From Cellvibrio sp. UBA7661 (GTDB lineage: Bacteria; Pseudomonadota; Gammaproteobacteria; Pseudomonadales; Cellvibrionaceae): a stretch of 64,000 nt of DNA. The stretch lies in the NCBI GenBank assembly GCA_002483365.1, contig DLHT01000005.1, positions 1-64,000 of the forward strand, given 5' to 3'. A program made the translations under genes and the position numbers. Positions 18,632-26,990 of the stretch are shown in pieces (the first letter of the stretch is position 1; each line of letters opens with the position of its first letter). A model generated the notes under the pieces. That model saw only the letters and a list, made by a program, of their open reading frames with translations. It was not told the DNA's origin and did no database searches.

Positions 18632-19073
18632 ACATAAATCCCTAACAATGTTTAAGACATCCAGTTTTTCTGGATTTTTTAGTGCGTACTTTGCCTACGT
18701 CAGGGACAACAGGCCGATAAAGTGTTCATCTCAAAAAGTCGTAATTTTGAGATGAACTATGAATTATCGCCTCTCATATCTCAATATTTTTAAATTTTGA
18801 GATGAAATGAGATGCGAAAATCAGCGCCAAACCGCACCAACTTAGCCCCCGCTTAAAATTCTCACGCACAACTTCAGCGCATAAAAGCCTTCTCAAAACA
18901 CGACCAGAATTGCCTCTCCCCTATTTTTACTACGTCATTTAACTCATTGAATAATATAGATTTTATGCTTACCCAAGGGCGACATTCAGGGCGCAATTTT
19001 TGATTGGCATAGTTTCTGCTGAATACAAACTTGTATCCAAGATTGTATTTAAGATGTAACTGCGGGAACGATA
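18632..19073. other. Intergenic region, 442 bases, between dgt and allophanate hydrolase
   Basis: No gene supported; a 70-codon minus-strand frame at 18874-19086 overlaps the next gene start and lacks support. A small ATCCAG/CTGGAT hairpin with T-run lies at 18659-18680. The region contains the repeated TTTTGAGATGAA elements listed separately and must hold the promoters of both divergent units. Confidence 0.6.
18725..18806. promoter_or_regulatory. Operator-like cluster: three TTTTGAGATGAA elements
   Basis: TTTTGAGATGAA occurs directly at 18745-18756 and 18795-18806 and inverted at 18725-18736. The first two form a perfect 12-bp inverted repeat with an 8-base spacer. An ATCTCAA at 18778-18784 opposes the third element as a second, shorter palindrome. 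Three near-identical 12-mers in 82 bases of a divergent promoter region suggest binding sites for a dimeric regulator of dgt, the urea operon, or both. The GntR protein encoded at 24697 is a candidate binder by proximity only. Confidence 0.55.
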
Positions 19074-20864
19074 ATGATGCAAACAACAGGTTGGACTATT
19101 AGTGAGTGGCTGAATGCCTACCGTGACCACGGCTTGGTAGCACGCGCGGCGTTACAGCAGTTGCGTGCGCAACTTGATTCCGATGATAAAGCCTGGATTT
19201 ATATTGTTTCTGCCAGCGAATTGGATGCCCAGATCAGCGCATTGGAAACCCTGGGCGATGCGCATAGCCTGCCTCTCTACGGCGTTCCCTTTGCAGTAAA
19301 AGACAACATTGATGTCGCCGGTATTCCCACCACCGCAGCCTGCCCTGCGTTTACTTATATCCCTGAAGCCGATGCCACCAGCGTCGCGCGCTTGAAAGCG
19401 GCGGGTGCCATTGTGCTCGGCAAAACCAACCTCGATCAATTTGCTACGGGGCTTGTGGGAACACGCTCGCCTTACGGCGCTGTGCCTAATGCATTTAATG
19501 CGGATTATGTATCCGGCGGTTCAAGCTCCGGCTCTGCCATCACCGTTGCCAAAGGTGTCGTGCCTTTTAGCTTGGGAACCGACACCGCAGGTTCAGGCCG
19601 CGTGCCCGCAGGCTTTAACAATATCGTCGGATTAAAACCCACTAAAGGCCGTTTCAGCACCAGCGGTGTTGTGCCTGCGTGCCGCAGTTTGGATTGCGTT
19701 TCTATTTTTTCACTCACTGTTGATGATGCAGAAAAAGTGGCATCAGTGATGGAAGGTTTTGATGTAGCCGATGGTTACTCGCGTACCGCACCTGCAAGCG
19801 CGACTTATTTTTCTGCCACCCCGCGTTTTGGTATTCCGGCAGCGCCCAATTGGTTTGGTGATGAACAAGCCAAAACCGCGTGGGAGAACGCACTGCAAAA
19901 AATGCGTGCACTGAATGTGGAATTAATTGAAATAGATTTCACACCCATGTTTGCACTCGCGCAGCTTTTGTACGGTGGCCCCTGGGTTGCCGAACGCCAT
20001 GCAGCGATTGGCGATTTTATGCAAGACCACGCGCAGGATATGAATAACGTGGTGCGCAGTATTGTTGAAAAAGCTGTCGATTTTTCTGCAACCGATGTGT
20101 TTAAAGCCGAATACAAGCGCGCTGAACTTGCCCGCCTTATTCAAACCCAAATAAAAAATGTGGATGCACTGTTAGTGCCCACCTCACCACGCCATCCAAC
20201 CATTGCCGAGGTTGCTGCTGACCCCGTTGGTGTCAACAGCCAACTCGGTACTTACACCAATTTTGTCAACCTCGCTGATCTTTCTGCACTCGCCTTGCCT
20301 GCGGTGATGCGTGCCGATGGCTTGCCGTTTGGTATCACCTTGATTGCACCCGCATGGCAAGACGCAGCGCTCGCTGCGTTTGGAAAAAAATGGCACGCGG
20401 CGACGCAATTGCCTCTCGGTGCCATCGATAAAAAACAAAACCCGTTTACCGCCTCTACAGAATCGCCAAAAGGATATGTCCGTTTGGCCGTTGTTGGCGC
20501 ACACCTCACGGGAATGCCATTGAATGTGCAATTGCAGGAACGCAATGCGTTGTTTGTTGAAAGCACGTTCACTGCAAAAAATTATCGTTTGTTTGCATTA
20601 CCTAATACTACGCCACCCAAACCGGGGTTGATTCGCACTGAAAGTGAAGGTGCTGAAATTATTGTGGAGTTATGGGATGTACCTGTGCAGCACTTCGGCA
20701 GTTTTATTGCGCTGATTCCTGCTCCGTTAGGCATTGGCACACTCACACTGCACGATGGCCGCGAAGTAAAAGGTTTTATTTGTGAAGGCGCTGCTGTGAA
20801 TGGTGCGAAAGATATTACGCATCTGGGTGGATGGCGGGCGTACATAAAATCGTTACAAAAATAA
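19074..20864 (+). CDS. atzF: Allophanate hydrolase
   Basis: A 596-residue amidase-signature enzyme that splits allophanate into ammonia and CO2, the second step of ATP-dependent urea breakdown. The catalytic triad is visible: Lys76 in AVKDNID, Ser150 in GGSSSGSA and Ser174 in TDTAGSGR; the spacing equals that in AtzF. A C-terminal domain (about residues 440-596, RLAVVGAHLTGMPLNVQL onward) is the extra allophanate-hydrolase domain, so this is the full two-domain form. Either of two adjacent ATGs (19074, 19077) may start. Urea carboxylase follows 75 bases later. Start of the urea operon. Confidence 0.93.
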   Translation: MMQTTGWTISEWLNAYRDHGLVARAALQQLRAQLDSDDKAWIYIVSASELDAQISALETLGDAHSLPLYGVPFAVKDNIDVAGIPTTAACPAFTYIPEADATSVARLKAAGAIVLGKTNLDQFATGLVGTRSPYGAVPNAFNADYVSGGSSSGSAITVAKGVVPFSLGTDTAGSGRVPAGFNNIVGLKPTKGRFSTSGVVPACRSLDCVSIFSLTVDDAEKVASVMEGFDVADGYSRTAPASATYFSATPRFGIPAAPNWFGDEQAKTAWENALQKMRALNVELIEIDFTPMFALAQLLYGGPWVAERHAAIGDFMQDHAQDMNNVVRSIVEKAVDFSATDVFKAEYKRAELARLIQTQIKNVDALLVPTSPRHPTIAEVAADPVGVNSQLGTYTNFVNLADLSALALPAVMRADGLPFGITLIAPAWQDAALAAFGKKWHAATQLPLGAIDKKQNPFTASTESPKGYVRLAVVGAHLTGMPLNVQLQERNALFVESTFTAKNYRLFALPNTTPPKPGLIRTESEGAEIIVELWDVPVQHFGSFIALIPAPLGIGTLTLHDGREVKGFICEGAAVNGAKDITHLGGWRAYIKSLQK

Positions 20865-20912
20865 TCCCTCCCCCGCCCCTCCCTTTGAAAAAGGGGAGGA
20901 TAGGAGGGGATT
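20863..20912. repeat. C/G-rich palindromic repeat, family A copy 1
   Basis: Imperfect palindrome AATCCC...CCCCTCCCTTTGAAAAAGGGG...GGGGATT between atzF and the urea carboxylase gene. Related copies lie at 34417-34493 and 40241-40278. The transcript would fold into a stable hairpin inside the operon. Confidence 0.75.
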
Positions 20913-20939
20913 TAAAAAAATGACAGCCGGAGAAGAACC

Positions 20940-23900
20940 ATGTTAAAGACCGTACTGATTGCCAACCGCGGGGAAATCGCGGTGCGTATTGCCAAAACGT
21001 TGAAAAAAATGGGCATCGAATCTGTTGCAGTGTATTCCGATGCCGACCGCAATTCAGCGCATGTCACCGCCTGCGATAAAGCCATTTGTCTCGGTGGCAA
21101 TACCGCAGCAGAAAGTTATTTAAAGGCGGATTTAATTCTGGCTGCAGCAAAAGAAACTGGCGCACAGGCAATTATTCCCGGTTACGGATTCCTCTCTGAA
21201 AACGCAAAATTTTGTGAACAATGTGAAGCAGGAGGTATCGCCTTTTGCGGCCCTACACCGGCACAAATTCGTCAATTTGGTTTAAAGCACACCTCGCGTG
21301 AGTTGGCAGAGCAAGCGGGTGTTCCGCTCACCCCTGGCACCGGTTTATTAGCCTCTGTAGAAGAAGCCACTACCGCTGCGGCAAAACTGGGCTACCCAGT
21401 CATGTTAAAAAGTACCGCGGGTGGTGGTGGTATTGGTTTAACGCGCTGCAATAGCGAAGCCGAATTAATTAATGCCTATGAAAGTGTTAAACGTTTAGGG
21501 CAAAACTTTTTTAGCGACTCAGGCGTATTTCTTGAGCGATTTGTGGATAACGCCCGTCACGTAGAAGTGCAAATTTTTGGTGATGGCAAGGGCAACGTAC
21601 TGGCACTGGGCGAACGAGATTGTTCACTGCAACGCCGCAACCAAAAAGTGGTAGAAGAAACGCCTGCTCCGAATTTGCCTGCTGCAACACGCGAGAAATT
21701 ACTCGCGGCCTCAGTCAGCCTCGGCAAAATGGTGAACTACCGTTCAGCAGGCACCATTGAATATATTTACGACCCGGCACGCGATGAATTTTATTTCCTC
21801 GAAGTCAATACCCGCTTGCAAGTTGAACACCCGATTACCGAAGCCTGCACCGGTGTAGATCTGGTGGAGTGGATGATTTTAACCGCCGCAGATACACCGC
21901 CAAAATTGGATATTCAAATCAATCCAAAAGGCGCAGCAATTGAAGTGCGTTTGTACGCTGAAGATCCGGTACGTGATTTCCAACCATCACCCGGTGTATT
22001 AACTGACGTGCATTTCTCACCCAATGCACGCATCGACACCTGGGTTTCTACCGGCACTGAAGTATCGCCCTACTACGATCCAATGATCGCCAAAATTATT
22101 GTGTACGGCAAAGATCGCGCTGATGCTATTGCAAAAATGAGCGAAGCCTTAAACGAAACACGTGCAGCCGGTATTGCAACGAATCTTGATTACCTTCGCC
22201 AAATTATTGCAACAGACTTTTTCGCCAAGGGCGATGTTGCAACCAATAAACTTGCGAGTTTTGAATACAGCGCGCCAGTAGTGGAAGTATTGCAGCCAGG
22301 TACTTACACCAGCGTACAGGATTACCCCGGCCGCGTGGGTTTGTGGAGCATTGGTGTTCCGCCTTCAGGGCCGATGGATGATTATTCTTTCCGTTTGGCT
22401 AACCGTATTGTGGGCAACCATGACAGTGCTGCTGCACTTGAGTACACCATTATCGGACCGAAATTAAAATTCCATCGCGATGCGATTATTGCGCTCACGG
22501 GTGCAACATCGCCTGCAAAAATTGATGGTGAATTAATTCCGTTCTGGCAACCAGTAACCATTAAAGCCGGACAAATTCTGGAAGTCGGAAAAGCCGAACA
22601 AGGCTGCCGTGGTTATCTTGCTGTGCGCAATGGTTTTGATGTGCCGGTGTATTTGGGTAGCCGCTCTACGTTCGCGCTTGGTCAATTTGGTGGCCACGCA
22701 GGCCGCACACTGCGCGCGACCGATATGCTGCCAATCAGCAATCCCGCTATCGCAGCCTGTACCACTCCCGCACCAATTTATGAAGCTGCCGCTGCGCCAG
22801 TTGAATTGATTCCGTCCTGCTTTTCAAAAACAGACGCGTCAAACGAATGGGAAATTGGTGTGCTCTATGGCCCACACGGTGCACCGGATTTTTTCAAACC
22901 CGAAGCGATTGAAATGTTTTTTTCCACTGCGTGGGAAGTGCATTACAACTCTAACCGTTTAGGCATTCGTTTAAATGGCCCCAAACCCACATGGACACGT
23001 AGCGACGGTGGCGAAGCCGGTTTGCATCCATCGAATATTCACGATACCGAATACGCGATTGGCTCAATTAATTTCACCGGCGATATGCCCGTCATCCTCA
23101 CCAAAGACGGCCCAAGCCTGGGTGGATTTGTTTGCCCGGTGACAATTGTAAAAGCAGAACTCTGGAAAGTTGGCCAAGTAAAACCGGGCGATAAAATCCG
23201 CTTCAAGCGTTTAAGTTTTGATACTGCATTGGCGATGGAATTAGCGATTGATCGCGCCATTGAAAACCTGAGCGTACAGTCTGCTGTGTTACCGGCTCCA
23301 ATTATTGCACCGGAAAATACTATTTCTGAATGTATTGTTGCTGCTCTGCCACCGCAAGCTAGCCGCCCGTTGGTGAGTTATCGCCAAGCCGGTGACAAAT
23401 ATATTTTGCTTGAGTACGGCGACAACATTCTCGATCTGAGTTTGCGCTTGCGTGTTCATGCCTTGATGGAAGCGCTTAAAGCAGCGCCGATTGCGGGCGT
23501 GATTGAATTATCACCCGGTGTACGTTCACTGCAAATCAATTACGACAGCCGCGTAATTCATCAGCGCGATCTAATTAACCGTTTGTTAATTATTGAAGAA
23601 ACACTGGGCGATGCGCGCGATATTAAAGTGCCAAGCCGGATCGTGTATTTGCCAATGGCGTTTGAAGATTCTGCAACACTGGATGCAGTTGCACGCTATC
23701 GCCAATCGGTGCGTGATACTGCGCCCTGGCTGCCAAGCAATACCGAATTCATGCGCCGCATTAACGGTTTGGATTCAGTCGATCAAGTGAAACAAATTTT
23801 ATTTGATACCAGCTACATGGTGCTCGGTTTGGGCGACGTTTACCTCGGTGCACCCTGTGCAGTGCCGGTTGATCCGCGTCATCGCCTACTCACCTCCAAA

Positions 23901-24578
23901 TACAACCCTGCGCGCACCTACACCGCAGAAGGTACCGTCGGTATTGGTGGTGTTTACATGTGTATTTATGGCATGGATTCACCCGGCGGTTACCAGCTCG
24001 TAGGTCGCACCCTGCCTATCTGGAATAAATTTCTGAAAAACCCCGTTTTCAAAAATGGTGAGCCTTGGCTGCTGAAATTCTTTGACCGTGTGCGTTATTA
24101 CGAAGTCAGTGAAGAAGAATTAACCGCACAGCGCGAAGCCTTCCGCGAAGGCCGTTTAAGCCTGCGTATTGAAGAAGATTATTTCAGCCTTGCCGAGCAT
24201 GAACAATTTCTGCAAGAAAACGCAGCGAGCATTGCCGAATTCAAAACCAAACAACAAGCTGCTTTCACTAAAGAAGTCGCACTCTGGCAAGCCGATGAAG
24301 AAAAAAATGTGGATGCAGCGCTGCAAGTCAAGATCAACACCAACCCGATTGAAGTGGATGGCCATGCAGTCACTGCAGACATCAGCGGCAATATTTGGAA
24401 GTTGCTGGTGGAGCCGGGGCAATTGGTGGAGCCAGACCAACCATTATTAATTGTTGAAGCAATGAAAATGGAGTTCTCTGTCTACGCCGACCGTGTTGCA
24501 AAAATCAGTGCGATTCACGTAGAGCCAGGCAAGCAAGTTAACGCAGGCGATTTGTTGTTGGTGTTGGAAGTGAATTGA
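20940..24578 (+). CDS. uca: Urea carboxylase (biotin-dependent)
   Basis: A 1212-residue multidomain enzyme that carboxylates urea to allophanate using ATP, bicarbonate and biotin. Domains in order: biotin carboxylase (about 1-450, opening KTVLIANRGEIAVRI, with EVNTRLQVEHP), the KipA/AHS2-like carboxyltransferase half (about 455-780, YTSVQDYPGRVGLW and PPSGPMDDYSFRLAN), the KipI/AHS1-like half (about 810-1030, YGDNILDLSLRLRVHAL), and a C-terminal biotinyl domain with EAMKMEF (biotinylated Lys1176). GGAG lies upstream of the ATG. With allophanate hydrolase as a separate protein, the pair equals the fungal urea amidolyase. All domains appear intact. Confidence 0.95.
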   Translation: MLKTVLIANRGEIAVRIAKTLKKMGIESVAVYSDADRNSAHVTACDKAICLGGNTAAESYLKADLILAAAKETGAQAIIPGYGFLSENAKFCEQCEAGGIAFCGPTPAQIRQFGLKHTSRELAEQAGVPLTPGTGLLASVEEATTAAAKLGYPVMLKSTAGGGGIGLTRCNSEAELINAYESVKRLGQNFFSDSGVFLERFVDNARHVEVQIFGDGKGNVLALGERDCSLQRRNQKVVEETPAPNLPAATREKLLAASVSLGKMVNYRSAGTIEYIYDPARDEFYFLEVNTRLQVEHPITEACTGVDLVEWMILTAADTPPKLDIQINPKGAAIEVRLYAEDPVRDFQPSPGVLTDVHFSPNARIDTWVSTGTEVSPYYDPMIAKIIVYGKDRADAIAKMSEALNETRAAGIATNLDYLRQIIATDFFAKGDVATNKLASFEYSAPVVEVLQPGTYTSVQDYPGRVGLWSIGVPPSGPMDDYSFRLANRIVGNHDSAAALEYTIIGPKLKFHRDAIIALTGATSPAKIDGELIPFWQPVTIKAGQILEVGKAEQGCRGYLAVRNGFDVPVYLGSRSTFALGQFGGHAGRTLRATDMLPISNPAIAACTTPAPIYEAAAAPVELIPSCFSKTDASNEWEIGVLYGPHGAPDFFKPEAIEMFFSTAWEVHYNSNRLGIRLNGPKPTWTRSDGGEAGLHPSNIHDTEYAIGSINFTGDMPVILTKDGPSLGGFVCPVTIVKAELWKVGQVKPGDKIRFKRLSFDTALAMELAIDRAIENLSVQSAVLPAPIIAPENTISECIVAALPPQASRPLVSYRQAGDKYILLEYGDNILDLSLRLRVHALMEALKAAPIAGVIELSPGVRSLQINYDSRVIHQRDLINRLLIIEETLGDARDIKVPSRIVYLPMAFEDSATLDAVARYRQSVRDTAPWLPSNTEFMRRINGLDSVDQVKQILFDTSYMVLGLGDVYLGAPCAVPVDPRHRLLTSKYNPARTYTAEGTVGIGGVYMCIYGMDSPGGYQLVGRTLPIWNKFLKNPVFKNGEPWLLKFFDRVRYYEVSEEELTAQREAFREGRLSLRIEEDYFSLAEHEQFLQENAASIAEFKTKQQAAFTKEVALWQADEEKNVDAALQVKINTNPIEVDGHAVTADISGNIWKLLVEPGQLVEPDQPLLIVEAMKMEFSVYADRVAKISAIHVEPGKQVNAGDLLLVLEVN

Positions 24579-24591
24579 TTTAAAACACGAA

Positions 24592-24687
24592 CGTAGGTTG
24601 GTGGTGAGCGAAGCGAACCCCAACATGACAGGGTTCAACATTTACGCGTTGCTTATGTTGGGGTTCGTTCCTCACCACCAACCTACG
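24592..24687. repeat. Palindromic element, family B copy 1
   Basis: A 35-base left arm (24592-24626) and 33-base right arm (24655-24687) are nearly perfect inverted copies; they begin CGTAGGTTGGTGGTGAG and meet around a 28-base centre. A second copy lies at 28698-28848. The right arm ends 9 bases before the start of the GntR gene. It resembles a small non-coding mobile repeat (MITE or REP-like). Confidence 0.85.
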
Positions 24688-24696
24688 GAAAAAAAT

Positions 24697-25410
24697 ATGA
24701 AACTGCTCAAACACGACAAGACCAAAAAGAAAACCGATGAGCCGCGCACCAATTTAACGGAGCGGATTTATCAAACCATTAAGGACGATATTTTTTCGTT
24801 CCGCTTGTTACCGGGCGACCGGTTTAGCGAAAACGAAATTGCCGAGCGTGTTGCTGCAAGCCGTACTCCGGTACGTGAAGCATTGGCGCGGTTGCAGCGC
24901 GAAGGTTTTGTTGAAGTGTCTTTTCGCAGTGGCTGGCAAGTCAGGCCATTTGATTTCAACCAATTTGAACAACTTTACGATGTGCGCATTATTTTGGAAT
25001 TGGCTGCCGTTAAAAAATTATGCGAAATGGAACCCGCACCCAATCTGGAAGATTTAAAACGCATCTGGCTCGTCAAGCCGGAAGACCGATTGGAAGATGG
25101 ACCTAGTGTATGTGCACTTGATGAACGCTTTCATGAACAACTGATTGAAGCAACAGGCAACCGGGAAATGGCGCGCATTCATCACGAGATTACAGAGCGG
25201 TTGCGCATTATTCGCCGCATCGATTTCACCCAACGCAATCGCATAGAAGCAACTTACGATGAACACGCAAAAATTTTGCGCACAATCATGGAGCGGCGCG
25301 CAGAAGAAGTGAAAAGTTATTTAAAAACGCACATAGAGGCGAGTAAGTCCGAAGTGAGGAAAATTACGCTGCACATGTTGTATGAAGCACAGCAGCAACA
25401 CCCGGACTAA
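24697..25410 (+). CDS. GntR family transcriptional regulator (FadR/FCD type)
   Basis: A 237-residue repressor-type protein. The N-terminal winged helix (about residues 20-80) contains FSENEIAERVAASRTPVREALARLQREGFV, a clear GntR recognition helix region; residues 90-230 form an all-helical FCD ligand domain with metal-type residues (DVRIILELAAV, ALDERFHEQLIEATGN, DEHAKILRTI). I chose the ATG at 24697. The frame is open upstream to 24598 through a palindromic repeat, which is unlikely to be translated. Lying between the urea-degrading and urea-import genes, it is the likely local regulator, perhaps sensing a urea-pathway metabolite. Confidence 0.88.
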   Translation: MKLLKHDKTKKKTDEPRTNLTERIYQTIKDDIFSFRLLPGDRFSENEIAERVAASRTPVREALARLQREGFVEVSFRSGWQVRPFDFNQFEQLYDVRIILELAAVKKLCEMEPAPNLEDLKRIWLVKPEDRLEDGPSVCALDERFHEQLIEATGNREMARIHHEITERLRIIRRIDFTQRNRIEATYDEHAKILRTIMERRAEEVKSYLKTHIEASKSEVRKITLHMLYEAQQQHPD

Positions 25411-25573
25411 TAAACAGCATTACTAAAAGCAGTAATACACAGAGTGACAAAGTGCTTATTGCAGATAAGCACCCAGCACGGAAGCAAATCTGTCACCCAC
25501 GATTCGCGTTAAAGGCGTTACCGGAAATTTTGTTTACACCACTGAGTCATTAAAACCATCAGGAGAAAGACCC

Positions 25574-26869
25574 ATGAAGCTGAAGAAAATAGCAAAACAT
25601 GTCGGGGCACTCGGTATCGCCTGCGGCTTAACCATCGCCTCTTTTAGTGCAGCAGCTGCCGATACAATCAAAGTCGGTGTACTTCACTCACTGTCAGGCA
25701 CTATGGCCATTTCAGAAACCACACTGAAAGACACCATGTTGATGTTGATTGAAGAACAAAACAAAAAAGGCGGATTGCTTGGCAAGAAACTGGAAGCCGT
25801 TGTTGTTGACCCGGCATCAAACTGGCCACTGTTTGCAGAGAAAACCCGTGAGCTGCTAACCAAAGATAAAGTGTCTGCCATCTTCGGCTGCTGGACTTCA
25901 GTATCACGTAAATCTGTTCTGCCTGTTATTGAAGAATTAAACGGCGTGCTCTTTTATCCGGTGCAATACGAAGGTGAAGAATCATCACGCAATGTGTTCT
26001 ACACCGGTGCTGCTCCAAACCAACAAGCCATTCCGGCAGTTGATTATCTGATGAATGAAATGGGCGTGAAGCGTTGGGTATTGGCCGGTACTGACTACGT
26101 GTATCCACGTACTACCAACAAAATTTTGGAAGCCTACCTGAAAGCCAAAGGCGTTAAACAAGAAGACATCATGATCAACTACACCCCATTCGGTCATTCC
26201 GATTGGCAAAACATTGTGTCTGACATTAAACGTTTTGGTTCAGCCGGTAAAAAGACTGCGGTGGTATCAACCATCAACGGCGATGCCAATGTTCCTTTCT
26301 ATCGTGAACTGGGCAACCAAAAAGTAACTGCTGAAGATATTCCGGTTGTTGCGTTCTCTGTAGGTGAAGAAGAACTTTCTGGTATCGATACCAAACCCTT
26401 GGTTGGCCACTTGGCAGCATGGAACTACTTCATGAGCGTTGAGAACGATGCTAACTCTGCGTTCATCAAAAAATGGAAAGCGTTCATCAAAAATGACAAG
26501 CGCGTCACCAACGATCCAATGGAAGCACATTACATCGGTTTCAATATGTGGGTGAAAGCGGTTGAGAAAGCAAAATCAACTGATCCGGATAAAGTGATCG
26601 ATGCCATCGTTGGTGTTGAAGTTCCAAACCTGACTGGCGGCGTAAGCAAAATGTTGCCAAACCATCACATCACTAAACCCGTATTAATTGGTGAAATTCA
26701 AGAAGACGGCCAATTTCTCACCGTGTGGGAAACCGAAGGTCTGGTTGCTGGCGATGCTTGGTCTAACTTCCTTGATGGCTCAAAAGACCTGGAGTCTGAT
26801 TGGGTTAGCTTGAAGTGCGGTAACTACAACACCAAAACCAAAAAATGTTTAGGTGCTGCCGCTCAATAA
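25574..26869 (+). CDS. urtA: Urea ABC transporter, substrate-binding protein
   Basis: A 431-residue periplasmic binding protein of the branched-chain amino acid/amide type. The signal peptide spans about residues 1-29 (core GALGIACGLTIASFSAAAA). The mature start DTIKVGVLHSLSGTMAISETTLKD and the segments FGCWTSVSRKSVLPVIEE and YEGEESSRNVFYTGAAPNQQ are UrtA-type. AGGAGA lies 8 bases before the ATG. It leads a five-gene importer cluster and is followed by a hairpin that probably keeps its transcript more abundant than the permease genes. The 163 bases upstream hold no promoter I can assign. Confidence 0.94.
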   Translation: MKLKKIAKHVGALGIACGLTIASFSAAAADTIKVGVLHSLSGTMAISETTLKDTMLMLIEEQNKKGGLLGKKLEAVVVDPASNWPLFAEKTRELLTKDKVSAIFGCWTSVSRKSVLPVIEELNGVLFYPVQYEGEESSRNVFYTGAAPNQQAIPAVDYLMNEMGVKRWVLAGTDYVYPRTTNKILEAYLKAKGVKQEDIMINYTPFGHSDWQNIVSDIKRFGSAGKKTAVVSTINGDANVPFYRELGNQKVTAEDIPVVAFSVGEEELSGIDTKPLVGHLAAWNYFMSVENDANSAFIKKWKAFIKNDKRVTNDPMEAHYIGFNMWVKAVEKAKSTDPDKVIDAIVGVEVPNLTGGVSKMLPNHHITKPVLIGEIQEDGQFLTVWETEGLVAGDAWSNFLDGSKDLESDWVSLKCGNYNTKTKKCLGAAAQ

Positions 26870-26884
26870 TCTCTCGTTAATGAC

Positions 26885-26915
26885 CCGTCTTCCCAAGCAT
26901 GGCTTGGGAGGGCGG
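26885..26915 (+). promoter_or_regulatory. Intercistronic hairpin between urtA and urtB
   Basis: Stem 26885-26898 with 26902-26915 (core TCCCAAGC/GCTTGGGA, three-base loop, extended by G-U pairs), followed by A-rich and not T-rich sequence. It is therefore more likely an RNA-stabilising or processing hairpin than a terminator. Confidence 0.65.
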
Positions 26916-26990
26916 AATCAAAAAAAATATCTAAAAAATAATAACGTTTTCCCAAACTATTTTTACTATTGCTTTTATCGAGACACGATT

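Noticed and set aside
18659..18680. Small ATCCAG hairpin with T-run as a terminator
   Set aside because: On the plus strand there is no gene upstream to terminate (dgt runs the other way); a six-base stem may be chance.
24598..24696. Upstream 33-codon extension of the GntR gene
   Set aside because: It translates a palindromic repeat; the GntR domain and family-like N-terminus begin after 24697.
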